A stretch of 64,000 bases of DNA from Bacteroidota bacterium (lineage in GTDB: Bacteria; Bacteroidota; Bacteroidia; NS11-12g; UBA9320). The stretch lies in the NCBI GenBank assembly GCA_024679565.1, contig JAIBDD010000005.1, forward strand, positions 53,004-117,003, read 5' to 3'. Positions 16,928-25,756 of this stretch are shown in pieces. The position numbers and the translations under genes were made by a program. How positions within the stretch are numbered: position 1 is the stretch's first letter; every line of letters begins with the position of its first letter. The notes under the pieces were generated by a model. The model did no database searches, had not been told where the DNA came from, and worked only from the letters and a program-made list of their open reading frames with translations.

Positions 16928-18487
16928 ATGGAAAGTATAGTGGCATTTCTTTCAAATATTCCTTGGTGGGTGTATGTCCTTGTTGTTTTGACTATTGTAG
17001 TGGTGCGTGATGTTTTTTTTAACCGGAAACATACGATTAGCCATAATTTTCCTTTGGTTGGTCATTTAAGATTTATTCTAGAGAAGATAGGTCCTGAGCT
17101 TAGGCAATATATTGTTGCAAATAACCGCGAAGAATTACCCTTTAACCGTTCAGAACGGTCGTGGATATACGCGAGTGCTAAAAAAGAAAACAACTATCAA
17201 GGGTTCGGAACCGATCAAGATATACATGAAGCCAGTTACCATTTTATCAAACCCAGTTTATTCGGGTATAAAATGAGTCCAAACCACCCAAACTTTACAC
17301 ATAGAGACTTAGTCCCATGTGCTAAAGTGATGGGCGTGTTTAACAACCGAAAACGGCCTTATCGACCTAAGTCAGTCTTAAACATATCGGCCATGAGTTT
17401 TGGGTCATTGTCTGCTAAAGCCATTGAATCCTTAAATGTAGGTGCAAAAGAATCAGGGTGTTTTCACAATACGGGCGAGGGAGGTTTGTCTATGTATCAT
17501 AGTAATGGTGCTGATGTGGTTTTTCAATTCGGTACAGGTTACTTCGGGGTGCGCAATGCAGACGGGTCTTTTTCATTAGATACGCTTGTGCAATTGGTGG
17601 AGAATAACCCATTTGTTCGTGCTATTGAAATAAAGCTTTCGCAGGGCGCTAAGCCCGGTAAAGGGGGTGTTTTGCCTTCATCGAAGATTACAAAAGAAAT
17701 TGCTGGTATTAGAGGCATAGAACTGGGTAAAGATGTGATATCTCCATCATTTCACACCGCTTTCGACGGTATAGACGAAATGCTTGACCTAGTTGAAGAG
17801 ATTGCAGATAAAACTGGTTTACCTGTGGGAATAAAAGCTGCTGTTGGAAGGCTAGAACAATGGACATACCTAGCGGATCAGATGAAGGTAAGAGGTAAAG
17901 GGCCAGACTTTATCGCTATAGATGGCGGTGAAGGCGGCACTGGTGCAGCACCACCAAGTTTTGCCGACCATGTTTCATTGCCATTGTTTTATGCATTTAG
18001 TTCAGTGTATAAGCTATTTAAAGATAAAGGGTTGGCTGAGCGTATAGTCTGGATTGCTGGGGGTAAATTAGGACTTCCTGCTCAAGGCGCTAAGGCATTC
18101 GCCCTGGGAGCGGATTTGATTTATGTTGCTCGTGAAGCGATGATGAGCATTGGGTGCATTCAGGCGCAAATTTGTCATACCAACAGATGTCCTTCTGGTG
18201 TGGCTACGCAAAATACGTGGTTGCAATCAGGCATCAATGTGCCCCTTAAAAGCGAGCGATTTAGTAACTACGCCAAGGCATTCAGAAAAGAACTTCTTGA
18301 GCTAGCGATGGCCGTAGGACATGAACATCCTTGTCAGTTTACAATGGAAGACATTGAGATAAGCATGGGTGACTCCAACTATACAACGACATTGGCAGAT
18401 TGCTTCGAATATCAAAAAGAGCATGTTGCGTTTGACGGAACCAAGATGCTTCATGATTGTCCACACTTAGGAGGAAATAATGAATGA
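16928..18487 (+). CDS. FMN-binding glutamate-synthase-family protein (GltB2-like, membrane anchored)
   Basis: A 519-residue protein. Residues 8-28 form one transmembrane helix (IPWWVYVLVVLTIVVVRDVF). The rest is the TIM-barrel FMN domain of glutamate synthase: ISAMSFGSLSAKAIESLN, NTGEGGLSMYH, KPGKGGVLP, AIDGGEGGTGAAP, and the cysteine-rich CIQAQICHTNRCPSGVATQ. That cluster may hold a 3Fe-4S centre as in GltB. The glutaminase domain is absent, so it is not a complete GOGAT; the physiological substrate of this stand-alone class is unknown. It overlaps the next gene by 8 bases. Confidence 0.88.
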   Translation: MESIVAFLSNIPWWVYVLVVLTIVVVRDVFFNRKHTISHNFPLVGHLRFILEKIGPELRQYIVANNREELPFNRSERSWIYASAKKENNYQGFGTDQDIHEASYHFIKPSLFGYKMSPNHPNFTHRDLVPCAKVMGVFNNRKRPYRPKSVLNISAMSFGSLSAKAIESLNVGAKESGCFHNTGEGGLSMYHSNGADVVFQFGTGYFGVRNADGSFSLDTLVQLVENNPFVRAIEIKLSQGAKPGKGGVLPSSKITKEIAGIRGIELGKDVISPSFHTAFDGIDEMLDLVEEIADKTGLPVGIKAAVGRLEQWTYLADQMKVRGKGPDFIAIDGGEGGTGAAPPSFADHVSLPLFYAFSSVYKLFKDKGLAERIVWIAGGKLGLPAQGAKAFALGADLIYVAREAMMSIGCIQAQICHTNRCPSGVATQNTWLQSGINVPLKSERFSNYAKAFRKELLELAMAVGHEHPCQFTMEDIEISMGDSNYTTTLADCFEYQKEHVAFDGTKMLHDCPHLGGNNE

Positions 18488-19316
18488 GAATAAGTTAATA
18501 TCTGCCAACAAGGCGTTCAGAAAAGGACTTTGGCAAGTACGTATATGGCCATTGGTCGTAATGATTTTAACATTTGGTGGTTTGATTTATGCCACTTTGG
18601 AGTTGGGTGTTCCTGTTTCATGGGCAATCGCCTCATTTTTATCAGTAGTTTTTGCCTGCGCCATCTGGTCTTTAAGACGAATTGGTGTTTGGAAGTCATG
18701 GATGGCCGCCAATACAGTTAACCCAAAAACGGCGCTTGAAATGGCAAAAGCTTCGTTTTTGAAGCAGCAATGGAAAGAGAATCTGGCAATTTGGGGAAAG
18801 GCAAAAAAGGAGGCTTATCGACAGAATTTTGATGCGAGAATGGCAGCGGTAAAAGAAAGTTACCTGAAAGATGCAAAAGAAAGATATGCAGAAAAAAAGC
18901 CGGTCATTGTCCATTATCGATTTTCAGGATTGCTTTGGATGTTGTTGTTCGAAGTAATTGTGTTAACCGGATTGTTATTGCTCTTTATTTACCAGCCAGA
19001 TGTAACGTTTAAAGCCATTTCAGGTGTTGTCTTTTTTGTTGGTTTTGGGGGGTTGATTTACACCATCAAAACGATATGGAATAGAAACCAAACGGTAATC
19101 GAGATTACCTTACATGGAATCACCATTTTAGGCAAACATTTTGGTTGGATTGAATTGCAAACGGTGGACGTAGTGAGAGGGGATACGTTAATTTATCAAA
19201 AACATAAAGGACCAGAGCAAGAATTTAAAATTAAGAATCTGTCCCTATCTGGGGACTACTTAGACGAGCTTATCCTGTTTTATCGAACGGTGAATGCGCC
19301 AAAGGAAGATCAATAG
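18480..19316 (+). CDS. membrane protein of unknown function
   Basis: A 278-residue protein with four hydrophobic segments in two pairs: VMILTFGGLIYATLELG with AIASFLSVVFACAIWSL, then LLWMLLFEVIVLTGLLLLF with ISGVVFFVGFGGLIYTI. Between the pairs is a charged helical stretch rich in Lys, Glu and Ala (residues ~80-140). A short beta-rich C-terminus (VIEITLHGITILGKHFGWIEL) could be a PH-like domain. I do not recognise the family. The start ATG overlaps the stop of the glutamate-synthase-like gene, so it is probably made together with it. Confidence 0.75.
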   Translation: MNENKLISANKAFRKGLWQVRIWPLVVMILTFGGLIYATLELGVPVSWAIASFLSVVFACAIWSLRRIGVWKSWMAANTVNPKTALEMAKASFLKQQWKENLAIWGKAKKEAYRQNFDARMAAVKESYLKDAKERYAEKKPVIVHYRFSGLLWMLLFEVIVLTGLLLLFIYQPDVTFKAISGVVFFVGFGGLIYTIKTIWNRNQTVIEITLHGITILGKHFGWIELQTVDVVRGDTLIYQKHKGPEQEFKIKNLSLSGDYLDELILFYRTVNAPKEDQ

Positions 19317-19542
19317 TGTTCATATATTAGGACACAATTTTCTACTGTAATCAAACTGCATATTCTATTAATGTGCTCATATTTAGGGAGTTGCATTTGT
19401 GTTGTTCATGTTTGTGCCGTTGGGTATGAATTCTGAAATACAGTAACCGTAATATGATTTCATCATAATAAATAGTAGTAGTAATGATTGAAAGAAATTA
19501 ATTACACACAATAATTCATATTCATTCAATTAGGGTCTGACG

Positions 19543-19571
19543 GAGCAGCTGTGAAGTTGCTCTTTCTTTTT
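19543..19571 (+). terminator. weak candidate terminator downstream of the 18480-19316 gene
   Basis: GAGCA (19543-19547) pairs with TGCTC (19558-19562), followed by a T-rich tract (19563-19571). It is about 225 bases downstream of the gene stop, so the assignment is uncertain. Confidence 0.3.
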
Positions 19572-19654
19572 GTGTACTTTTTCTTTGATTAGGGCTTCTG
19601 CCCTATAACCCGATTTCATTTTTGAAGGCCAAAAACGAAACAAAAAGCCTTCGC

Positions 19655-19796
19655 CAGAAATATGCTACCCACCCACTCTGTCTGAGGCAAACAAAATCTA
19701 ATAAAAGGGAGTCCGTCTACTGACGGACAAATGCAAGCACTTTTATTGATTTTGTAATGCCTCATTCATTCACCCAGCCACCGGCTCGCATTTCTG
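19655..19796. repeat. nested (compound) inverted repeat
   Basis: Four stems are nested around one centre. Outermost: CAGAAATATGC (19655-19665) with GCATTTCTG (19788-19796). Next: GAGGC (19684-19688) with GCCTC (19759-19763). Next: CAAAATCTAATAAAAG (19692-19707) with CTTTTATTGATTTTG (19740-19754), one bulged T. Innermost: GTCCGTC-TACT-GACGGAC (19711-19728), a perfect 7-bp hairpin. Spacers on the two arms differ in length, so this is an RNA- or ssDNA-like structure, not a simple perfect palindrome. Confidence 0.65.
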
Positions 19797-20138
19797 TAGG
19801 GCCGGCGCTTTATATCCTCCACAGCAAATTTAAGGACGTTGCAAAGCGCGCATGGCCACAAATAATCGGCGATTACTCTGAATGACGCGTAGGGTGCTTC
19901 TACTGTATATGGATTTTGTCGGCCACAGATAAAAAATGAAAGATCAAGGACGACCTTTAGATTATTCTGTAGAAATCAAGAAAGGTAATTGTGTGAAGGG
20001 CTTGCGCTAAGCAGACAGGAAAGCGCAGCAACTTTGGCTGAGGGGAAGAATTAACTTACGTAGAGTTCAAAGAAGAATTCAGAAGTCTTGATTTTTTTGC
20101 TTCGTTTTTTCATCAAGGAAAAAATGAAGATCGGTTGT

Positions 20139-20216
20139 AGGCTGATAAGCCTAAGCGACGTTTAACTCAGTTCGGTTATATAGCCTGTCCGACCACTGGC
20201 GGACTGATAAGCCTAA
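20139..20216. repeat. hairpins with 13-bp direct repeat
   Basis: AGGCT-GATA-AGCCT (20139-20152) is a short hairpin. GTCCGACCACTGGCGGAC (20187-20204) matches the hairpin at 19711-19728 in 15 of 18 positions. The 13-mer CTGATAAGCCTAA occurs at 20142-20154 and again at 20204-20216. The arrangement resembles units of a repeat family. Confidence 0.55.
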
Positions 20217-20280
20217 TGGAAGAAAGTTCAAGGGGGAGTGCAAAAGCAAAGAATGTTATCTGCCTAATCGACAATCAACG

Positions 20281-21735
20281 TCAACCTTTCTTAATCGGAT
20301 GAGAAGCGTCTTCAGCATCAATATGATAAGTCCTTGCAGCAATGATTAACGCAATGAAACCCCACATAGGAACAGCAATCTTGTCGAATTCGCTATAGTT
20401 ATTGAGAAAGCCGTGAATAAAATAGGTAACCAACCCAAGTAACGCTCCTAGCACAAGGCCTTTAATGCGCACATTTTTAGATTCGTAAAATACGTGAAAC
20501 CCTTGGTGCATAGTTGCCAAAACGAGGGCAATCCATAGAAGCCCACCGATTAAACCTGATTCAGCAAAAGGTCTTAGGTATTCACTATGAACGTTACCCA
20601 AATCTCCTGCATGAGTGCTAATAATCGACATTTCATGGGGAAGCTGATACGGACCGTATTCGTAGGTATAGGTTCCTGGGCCAAAACCTGTAACGGGCTT
20701 GTCGAGAAACATACGATAAACACAACTCCACCTGTTCAGTCTTTCCAAGTTTGATGGGTCAGTACTTACGTTGCTAAAGGATTGTAAATGTGATCCTATG
20801 TCATCATCCGAATCTTGTTTGTTTCGAGCGAGTTCAGAAAATATTAAACTCTGAAACAAGAGAAAAACAGCTAAAAGACTTACGCCAACGGTGATAACCG
20901 TTTTAAACTTTACTTTGGCCATCAACAACCCAAATACGCCAAAAGCAACCACAAGGCTTAGCCATGATGCTCGTGTAAATGAAAATACCACACCAAGAGC
21001 AATAACCAAAGCAACAAACAGCGCAACAGCCGTCCAAAACCACGATACTTTCATCTTTCTTCCAAACACACCAATCACTAACATAGGTGGTAATGCAAAT
21101 GAAATGGCTGCGGCGTACATGCCATGGTCGGGAATGAATGGTCGCATGGCAGTATAGGCATAGAGTCTAGTAAAACTCTCTGCTGCGTGGTTTTTTAACG
21201 TATAAATCGTAAGTATTACCGTTGCTATTGAAAACAACCAGATAAAGCGTGTCATTGCTTTTTCTGATTTGAAGAAGTGTGTTAACAGCAGTAAAAATAC
21301 CAATATATACCACGTGTAAGACAAGGAGTATTTGAAACTTACCAATGGGTGTGTACTGGTAATAGTGGTGATAAATAACCACAACATCGTAAGAAGCGTA
21401 ATGAGGGTTACTGGATTTTTGAGGATGCGAACCTCGAAAACTTTGCCACTAACAAGCTTAAATAAAACACCCAAAAAAAGCAGTACTATTAGGGGTTCTG
21501 TGGGCAGGGATAGACCAATACCGCCGCCAATGTCTTTAAATGGAATGGATAAGGGTGTGGCAAAAGCCAAAAACAAGATAACTTTATCCGTGTGGTGGAC
21601 AAGGATATAGAAGAATATTGGGATTAATGGTAATGCGCTTAAGTAATAAAAGTCGAATACAAAACAGGCTACATTGGCCAACAAAAAAAGTAAACCAAGT
21701 CCATAAAACCACCTGACGTCTAACTTGCGCAACAT
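20281..21735 (-). CDS. O-antigen ligase / Wzy-type polymerase family membrane protein
   Basis: A 484-residue protein with about a dozen hydrophobic segments. Family motifs: FSFTRASWLSL before a large loop, then RLNRWSCVYRMFLDKPVTGFGPGTYTY, and VHSEYLRPFAESGLIGG, the typical Wzy_C/WaaL signature with conserved Arg and His. It either polymerises or transfers a lipid-linked polysaccharide on the periplasmic side; the two roles cannot be separated by sequence alone. It is last in the kmo - flippase - chain-length - ligase series, 7 bases after the Wzz-like gene, and its stop borders the palindrome island. Confidence 0.85.
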   Translation of the reverse strand: MLRKLDVRWFYGLGLLFLLANVACFVFDFYYLSALPLIPIFFYILVHHTDKVILFLAFATPLSIPFKDIGGGIGLSLPTEPLIVLLFLGVLFKLVSGKVFEVRILKNPVTLITLLTMLWLFITTITSTHPLVSFKYSLSYTWYILVFLLLLTHFFKSEKAMTRFIWLFSIATVILTIYTLKNHAAESFTRLYAYTAMRPFIPDHGMYAAAISFALPPMLVIGVFGRKMKVSWFWTAVALFVALVIALGVVFSFTRASWLSLVVAFGVFGLLMAKVKFKTVITVGVSLLAVFLLFQSLIFSELARNKQDSDDDIGSHLQSFSNVSTDPSNLERLNRWSCVYRMFLDKPVTGFGPGTYTYEYGPYQLPHEMSIISTHAGDLGNVHSEYLRPFAESGLIGGLLWIALVLATMHQGFHVFYESKNVRIKGLVLGALLGLVTYFIHGFLNNYSEFDKIAVPMWGFIALIIAARTYHIDAEDASHPIKKG

Positions 21736-21742
21736 GCTACAA

Positions 21743-22759
21743 TTAAGCGGCTATTTTTTTGCGTTGCTCAATGAATAACAAGTATACACACGCCAACAAA
21801 AGTGTTGATGCAGTTGCCAATAAAACAATTAATTTTCTATTCGGAAGTGCTTTCTTTTCAGGAGCACTCGCATTGGAAACAACAAATTTGTGTGGGATCG
21901 TTTTTTCAACGTCAACTTTCATTTTTTTGTGACGCTTTCGCAACATGCTCAGCTCTTCGAGTTCAAGAATTAAAGTTTCATATAAATTGGTGTACTCCGA
22001 ACCGTATTTTGCCAGGGTGTCTTTTTCTGCCTGTAATTCTTTTATTCGCGCTTGACTGCTCGAATTACTTGCTTTCATGCCATATAGGCTTTCAGTAATA
22101 GACTGGGCTTGTTTTTCTATGTCAAGAATTCCTTTTTCACCTAAATCCTGAAGTCCGAGCTTTAAATCCCAAACCTCTTTTTCTTTATTTCTAAACTCCT
22201 CGTCAACGATTGCAAAAGCTTCTTTAGCCACTTCACGCTGAATATTGGTCTTTACAGAATCATACATGGCAGCTATACCGTTCGCCAAAACAGCAGCCAT
22301 TTCTGGGTCTTCGTCCAGTACTTTGATCGAAATGGATAGGTATCGTGTTCTGTTGTAAGAAATGTTTTTCTTCATTTTCTCTTGAAGCTTAGTCCGCGGA
22401 TATGAACCACTTGGGTCAATATCGTAATGCTTCATTAATTCGAAGTTTTGGATGATTCTGTTAGATAGCTTATCAGATTTTAAAATCTGTAAAGCGTTCT
22501 CCGCTTCTTCTTCCTCACCAAAGGCCAAAACGTCAGATTCACGTTTGTTCAAATCCGTAAACATGGCATTACCAATGGAGTTAACGGTGGTTGGATAAAA
22601 GACTACTTCAGCCTCGTACTTTGGGGTAATGAGATAAGTGCCAGCTGCGCTAACTACTGCAGCTACAATACCAATGATAATTAAATGTTTTTTCCAACGA
22701 AGGATAAACGAAAGAATATCAGAGAAAGTGAAATCAATAAAATTTTCTTGTGTGCTCAT
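21743..22759 (-). CDS. polysaccharide chain-length determinant (Wzz family)
   Basis: A 338-residue protein with the Wzz layout: short cytoplasmic start, first transmembrane helix around residues 27-47 (LIIIGIVAAVVSAAGTYLI) followed by TPKYEAEVVFYPT, a long coiled-coil periplasmic part (residues ~170-270), then a second helix near 313-331 (LIVLLATASTLLLACVYL). No cytoplasmic tyrosine-kinase domain is fused. Wzz-type co-polymerases set the length of surface polysaccharide chains. It lies between the flippase and ligase genes, as expected for one assembly pathway. Confidence 0.85.
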   Translation of the reverse strand: MSTQENFIDFTFSDILSFILRWKKHLIIIGIVAAVVSAAGTYLITPKYEAEVVFYPTTVNSIGNAMFTDLNKRESDVLAFGEEEEAENALQILKSDKLSNRIIQNFELMKHYDIDPSGSYPRTKLQEKMKKNISYNRTRYLSISIKVLDEDPEMAAVLANGIAAMYDSVKTNIQREVAKEAFAIVDEEFRNKEKEVWDLKLGLQDLGEKGILDIEKQAQSITESLYGMKASNSSSQARIKELQAEKDTLAKYGSEYTNLYETLILELEELSMLRKRHKKMKVDVEKTIPHKFVVSNASAPEKKALPNRKLIVLLATASTLLLACVYLLFIEQRKKIAA

Positions 22760-22813
22760 ATTATTTAGCCATTCAAAAAAGTCTGCAAAAATAGATTAAT
22801 TGTCTGAAGGATA

Positions 22814-24262
22814 TTAGGTTTTACGACGACTTAGATTCTTCAGTACATTCAGATTAATTATTCCGCTGCCTACGACAAGCAAAACGGATAACAAACCTCC
22901 GAATGCAATATGAACGAAACTGCTTTCGAAAAATTGCATAGTTGAATAAAATATCAAACCAAAAACGACCAGTACAACCAATATTTTTGCCACTGTCTTG
23001 GTGTCAATAGTGAAGTTGAAAGTTTTATAAGTGCTGTATATACAGCCAATTGCAAAGAGCCATTGCGTTAATAATGTGGCGATCGCAGCACCTTTTATCC
23101 CATACATTGGAATCAAAATAAAATTCAATATGATATTGATGACAGCTGAGGTTAATGCAAGTATATTCAGCTTTTTTAACTTGGCTCCAGCAGTCAAAAG
23201 AGTGCCAAAAACAAAAACAGAAGCTGAGGCAATAAAACTAAATCCAAGCAATGCAAACGTTGTTGGGGCAATAATCTCTAACTTATTTGGATACATCAAG
23301 GTCAATACGTCAGCGGTATGTGGTAGTAAAAGGAGTGCCACAACTATTGCAGGCAGAACTAAGACCTTGGACGCAGTAGCGGCCAGTGAGGCAATTGCTT
23401 TATTGTCTTTTATTATGCGCGCAAACATAGGGAGCAGCATGCCAGAAAATAGTGCTGCCATCATGTTGGCCGCGTCTATTAGGCGATAACACATGGCGTA
23501 ACGATCAGTTTGAATGTCGTCTAACATCTGACCAATCATGACCGCATCAACACGAGTAAAAATCGCCATCAATGTAATAAGAACAGCGTAGGGTAGTGAA
23601 GATTTGATGAGTGCCCCAATATGTACTCGATTAATGGTTGTGTCTGCTTCAACAGATTTAAGCTTAATTAGGTTAATGCTAAAGGCTACAACCCAAGTGA
23701 GGCAAACACCGGCAACTTGTACGAAAACGAAATTCTGAACAGTGAGGAAGTCGTTATATTGGGGTAGCAATAACCAAGAACCGCAAACGAGAATGACAAA
23801 CAATCTATCTGCAACTGCCAGCATTCCGTCAAGTTTGAATAAGTGCAGAGCGGCTAGGTTCGATCTTAAATACTGGTTGAACGAGTTAATGGTTTGGAAT
23901 GCCGCTAAACCTCCTAACAAAATTAATTGCGTTGATGTTGCACCCAATAATAAAGCAGCTATAAACAGCAACACAGAATAGCTTATACTTAAAAGAACTT
24001 TTGTTGAAATGAAAGATCTGAAGTTTGTTTTGAAGTATCCAGAGTTTTGGGAGACTTCTTTGCTGTTCATAATGTTTAATCCCAAGTCTAGAACGATAAC
24101 AAACAATATGGAAAGGCTCAATAATCGATAATAAGTTCCATAGTCTTCCGCGGGTAGAAGGTTTTGGACGGATCGATCAATAACCAAAATCCAAATGGTT
24201 TTGATCAACACATTTATGCCTTGAACAAATATTAAATCAGACCAAAATTTCTTTTGCGCCAT
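22814..24262 (-). CDS. oligosaccharide flippase (Wzx/MATE-like)
   Basis: A 482-residue membrane protein with about 12-14 helices and the polysaccharide-biosynthesis (MOP superfamily) pattern: RLLSLSILFVIVLDLGLNI near the start, SSLPYAVLITLMAIFTRVDAVMIG in the middle, and IPMYGIKGAAIATLLTQWLF near residue 400. It would move undecaprenyl-linked repeat units across the inner membrane. Its start follows the kmo stop by 3 bases, so the two genes are almost surely on one transcript despite unrelated roles. Confidence 0.87.
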   Translation of the reverse strand: MAQKKFWSDLIFVQGINVLIKTIWILVIDRSVQNLLPAEDYGTYYRLLSLSILFVIVLDLGLNIMNSKEVSQNSGYFKTNFRSFISTKVLLSISYSVLLFIAALLLGATSTQLILLGGLAAFQTINSFNQYLRSNLAALHLFKLDGMLAVADRLFVILVCGSWLLLPQYNDFLTVQNFVFVQVAGVCLTWVVAFSINLIKLKSVEADTTINRVHIGALIKSSLPYAVLITLMAIFTRVDAVMIGQMLDDIQTDRYAMCYRLIDAANMMAALFSGMLLPMFARIIKDNKAIASLAATASKVLVLPAIVVALLLLPHTADVLTLMYPNKLEIIAPTTFALLGFSFIASASVFVFGTLLTAGAKLKKLNILALTSAVINIILNFILIPMYGIKGAAIATLLTQWLFAIGCIYSTYKTFNFTIDTKTVAKILVVLVVFGLIFYSTMQFFESSFVHIAFGGLLSVLLVVGSGIINLNVLKNLSRRKT

Positions 24263-24265
24263 GAC

Positions 24266-25612
24266 TTAGGTCGGAAGTGCATTTGCACTAGATAAAATAT
24301 CCAGGACAAACGTTCTGTCCGTGATTTTATCCTCCCAACCATTTGCAATTATTTTTTTTACCAAAGCGGTGTTCTGTGCACCTTTAGACTGCGCCGTTGA
24401 ATAAGGAACATTTGTAAAAGTAACCATTTCGTACTGCGATTGGAAAAGGTCCGGGTGAAGCTCACACAAGTTGTGCTCAACTTGTTTGTAATGCAAAAAG
24501 TCTTCATCGCCAACCAAGTCCTGCATCTCAGTAAAATTTTGGATAGCTAAATCCGCAATGGCATCTGCGTTAACTTTTCGAGATTTTTGGTAAGCATCAA
24601 ACGCCACCTCAAGGTCTCCATTGGCTTCATTGATGCACTCATCTAGAATAACACAATCTTCAAAAGCACAATTCATGCCTTGACCGTAAAATGGTACCAC
24701 GGCATGGCAAGCATCACCTAAGAGAGCAGCTTTTTCTTTTACCCATGGGTAGCAACGCACAGTAACAAGACTGCCAGTTGGGTTTGCGAAAAAGTCTTCT
24801 ATCAGCGTAGGCATCAGCGGAACAGCGTCTGCAAAGTGTTTGTTAAAGAAATCCTCAACATCGGTTTTTGTTTTTAGCGTTTCAAAGCTCACTGGACCAG
24901 TGAATGGGTAAAATAATGTACAAGTAAATGACTTGTCTGGGTTTGGCAGAGCAATCATCATGTATTCGCCTCGGGGCCAGATATGCAATGCGTTTGGCTC
25001 TAATGCAAATTCATCGTCGGCTGTTGCTGGGATGGTGAGTTCTTTGTATCCGTGATCAAGGTAATCTTGAGAATAATTGAGTTTACCTGACGTCATCATT
25101 TCCATCCGTACCTGAGAAAATGCGCCATCTGAGCCCAAAATAAAATCCGCTTCTTGAATTACGGTATTCCCATTTTCATCTTCAAAAGTGGTTTGTCCAG
25201 TTTCGAAATTTACCTCTTGGCATTTATGATTGAAAAACAAATGCACATCTGGATTCTCATCAGCAAGTTCTAACAACTGAATGTTTAATCCACCACGAGA
25301 AACGGAGTTTATAAATTGTCCTTCTGTTCCATAAGGCTGATAAGCCAGTTGTCCTGATTCATCATGCATAGTTCGTCCATGCATTGGAATTGCTTCAGAA
25401 AGAATGGCTTCTTTTAAACCAACCTTGTCCAAGGCATGTAAGCCTCTCGCCGAGAGTGCCAAATTAATAGATCGACCAGCACTGATGTCTGCGTTTCGCA
25501 TGTCTGGTCTCCGTTCAAAAAGGTTTACTTCATATCCCTTTTTAGCAAAATAAACGGCCATTAACGAACCAGCTAATCCACCGCCAACTACTGTGATTGT
25601 TGTTTTCGACAT
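24266..25612 (-). CDS. kmo: kynurenine 3-monooxygenase
   Basis: A 448-residue FAD enzyme that hydroxylates L-kynurenine to 3-hydroxykynurenine with NADPH and O2. Dinucleotide loop VVGGGLAGSLMA (8-19) and the kmo-type RSINLALSARGLHAL; later ALLGDACHAVVPFYGQGMNCAFED is the second FAD motif. The C-terminus keeps helices but no clear membrane anchor. In bacteria with kynA, kmo and kynureninase this leads to 3-hydroxyanthranilate and quinolinate for NAD synthesis. kynA is present 36 kb away in this window; kynU is not seen. It is first in the polysaccharide-export transcript and divergent from the M1 peptidase. Confidence 0.92.
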   Translation of the reverse strand: MSKTTITVVGGGLAGSLMAVYFAKKGYEVNLFERRPDMRNADISAGRSINLALSARGLHALDKVGLKEAILSEAIPMHGRTMHDESGQLAYQPYGTEGQFINSVSRGGLNIQLLELADENPDVHLFFNHKCQEVNFETGQTTFEDENGNTVIQEADFILGSDGAFSQVRMEMMTSGKLNYSQDYLDHGYKELTIPATADDEFALEPNALHIWPRGEYMMIALPNPDKSFTCTLFYPFTGPVSFETLKTKTDVEDFFNKHFADAVPLMPTLIEDFFANPTGSLVTVRCYPWVKEKAALLGDACHAVVPFYGQGMNCAFEDCVILDECINEANGDLEVAFDAYQKSRKVNADAIADLAIQNFTEMQDLVGDEDFLHYKQVEHNLCELHPDLFQSQYEMVTFTNVPYSTAQSKGAQNTALVKKIIANGWEDKITDRTFVLDILSSANALPT

Positions 25613-25756
25613 TATGGTACAAGTTTAGGAAAGTTTTGCAGAATACCACGAATGACAACCCTAATTATACGCATGAAATTCATCAATGCGTTGGATTGTA
25701 TGCGAATCAAATTGAGGTGTTGAAAGCGTGTAAATTATTCAAGCTATTTTCGGGCC

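Larger units (their letters stand above)
19317..20280. other. gene-free, palindrome-rich island between convergent genes
   Basis: No ORF with protein character was found in this 964-base stretch. The first ~200 bases are AT-rich and featureless. From 19543 on it is crowded with inverted repeats: AGGGC/GCCCT (19591-19604), GAAGGC/GCCTTC (19624-19652), a nested set (19655-19796), GCGCTTT/AAAGCGC (19805-19849), TGCGCT/AGCGCA (20003-20027), CTTGAT/ATCAAG (20087-20117) and the pair at 20139-20204. A 12-base near-repeat (GGCCACAAATAA and GGCCACAGATAA) occurs at 19854 and 19921. I infer a cluster of REP-like or otherwise dispersed non-coding repeats, or a decayed mobile element. It separates two converging transcription units. 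Confidence 0.6.

Noticed and set aside
20131..20220. Integron attC sites in the palindrome island
   Set aside because: GTTTAAC occurs at 20159, but no properly paired GTTRRRY/RYYYAAC ends and no integrase or cassettes are present.
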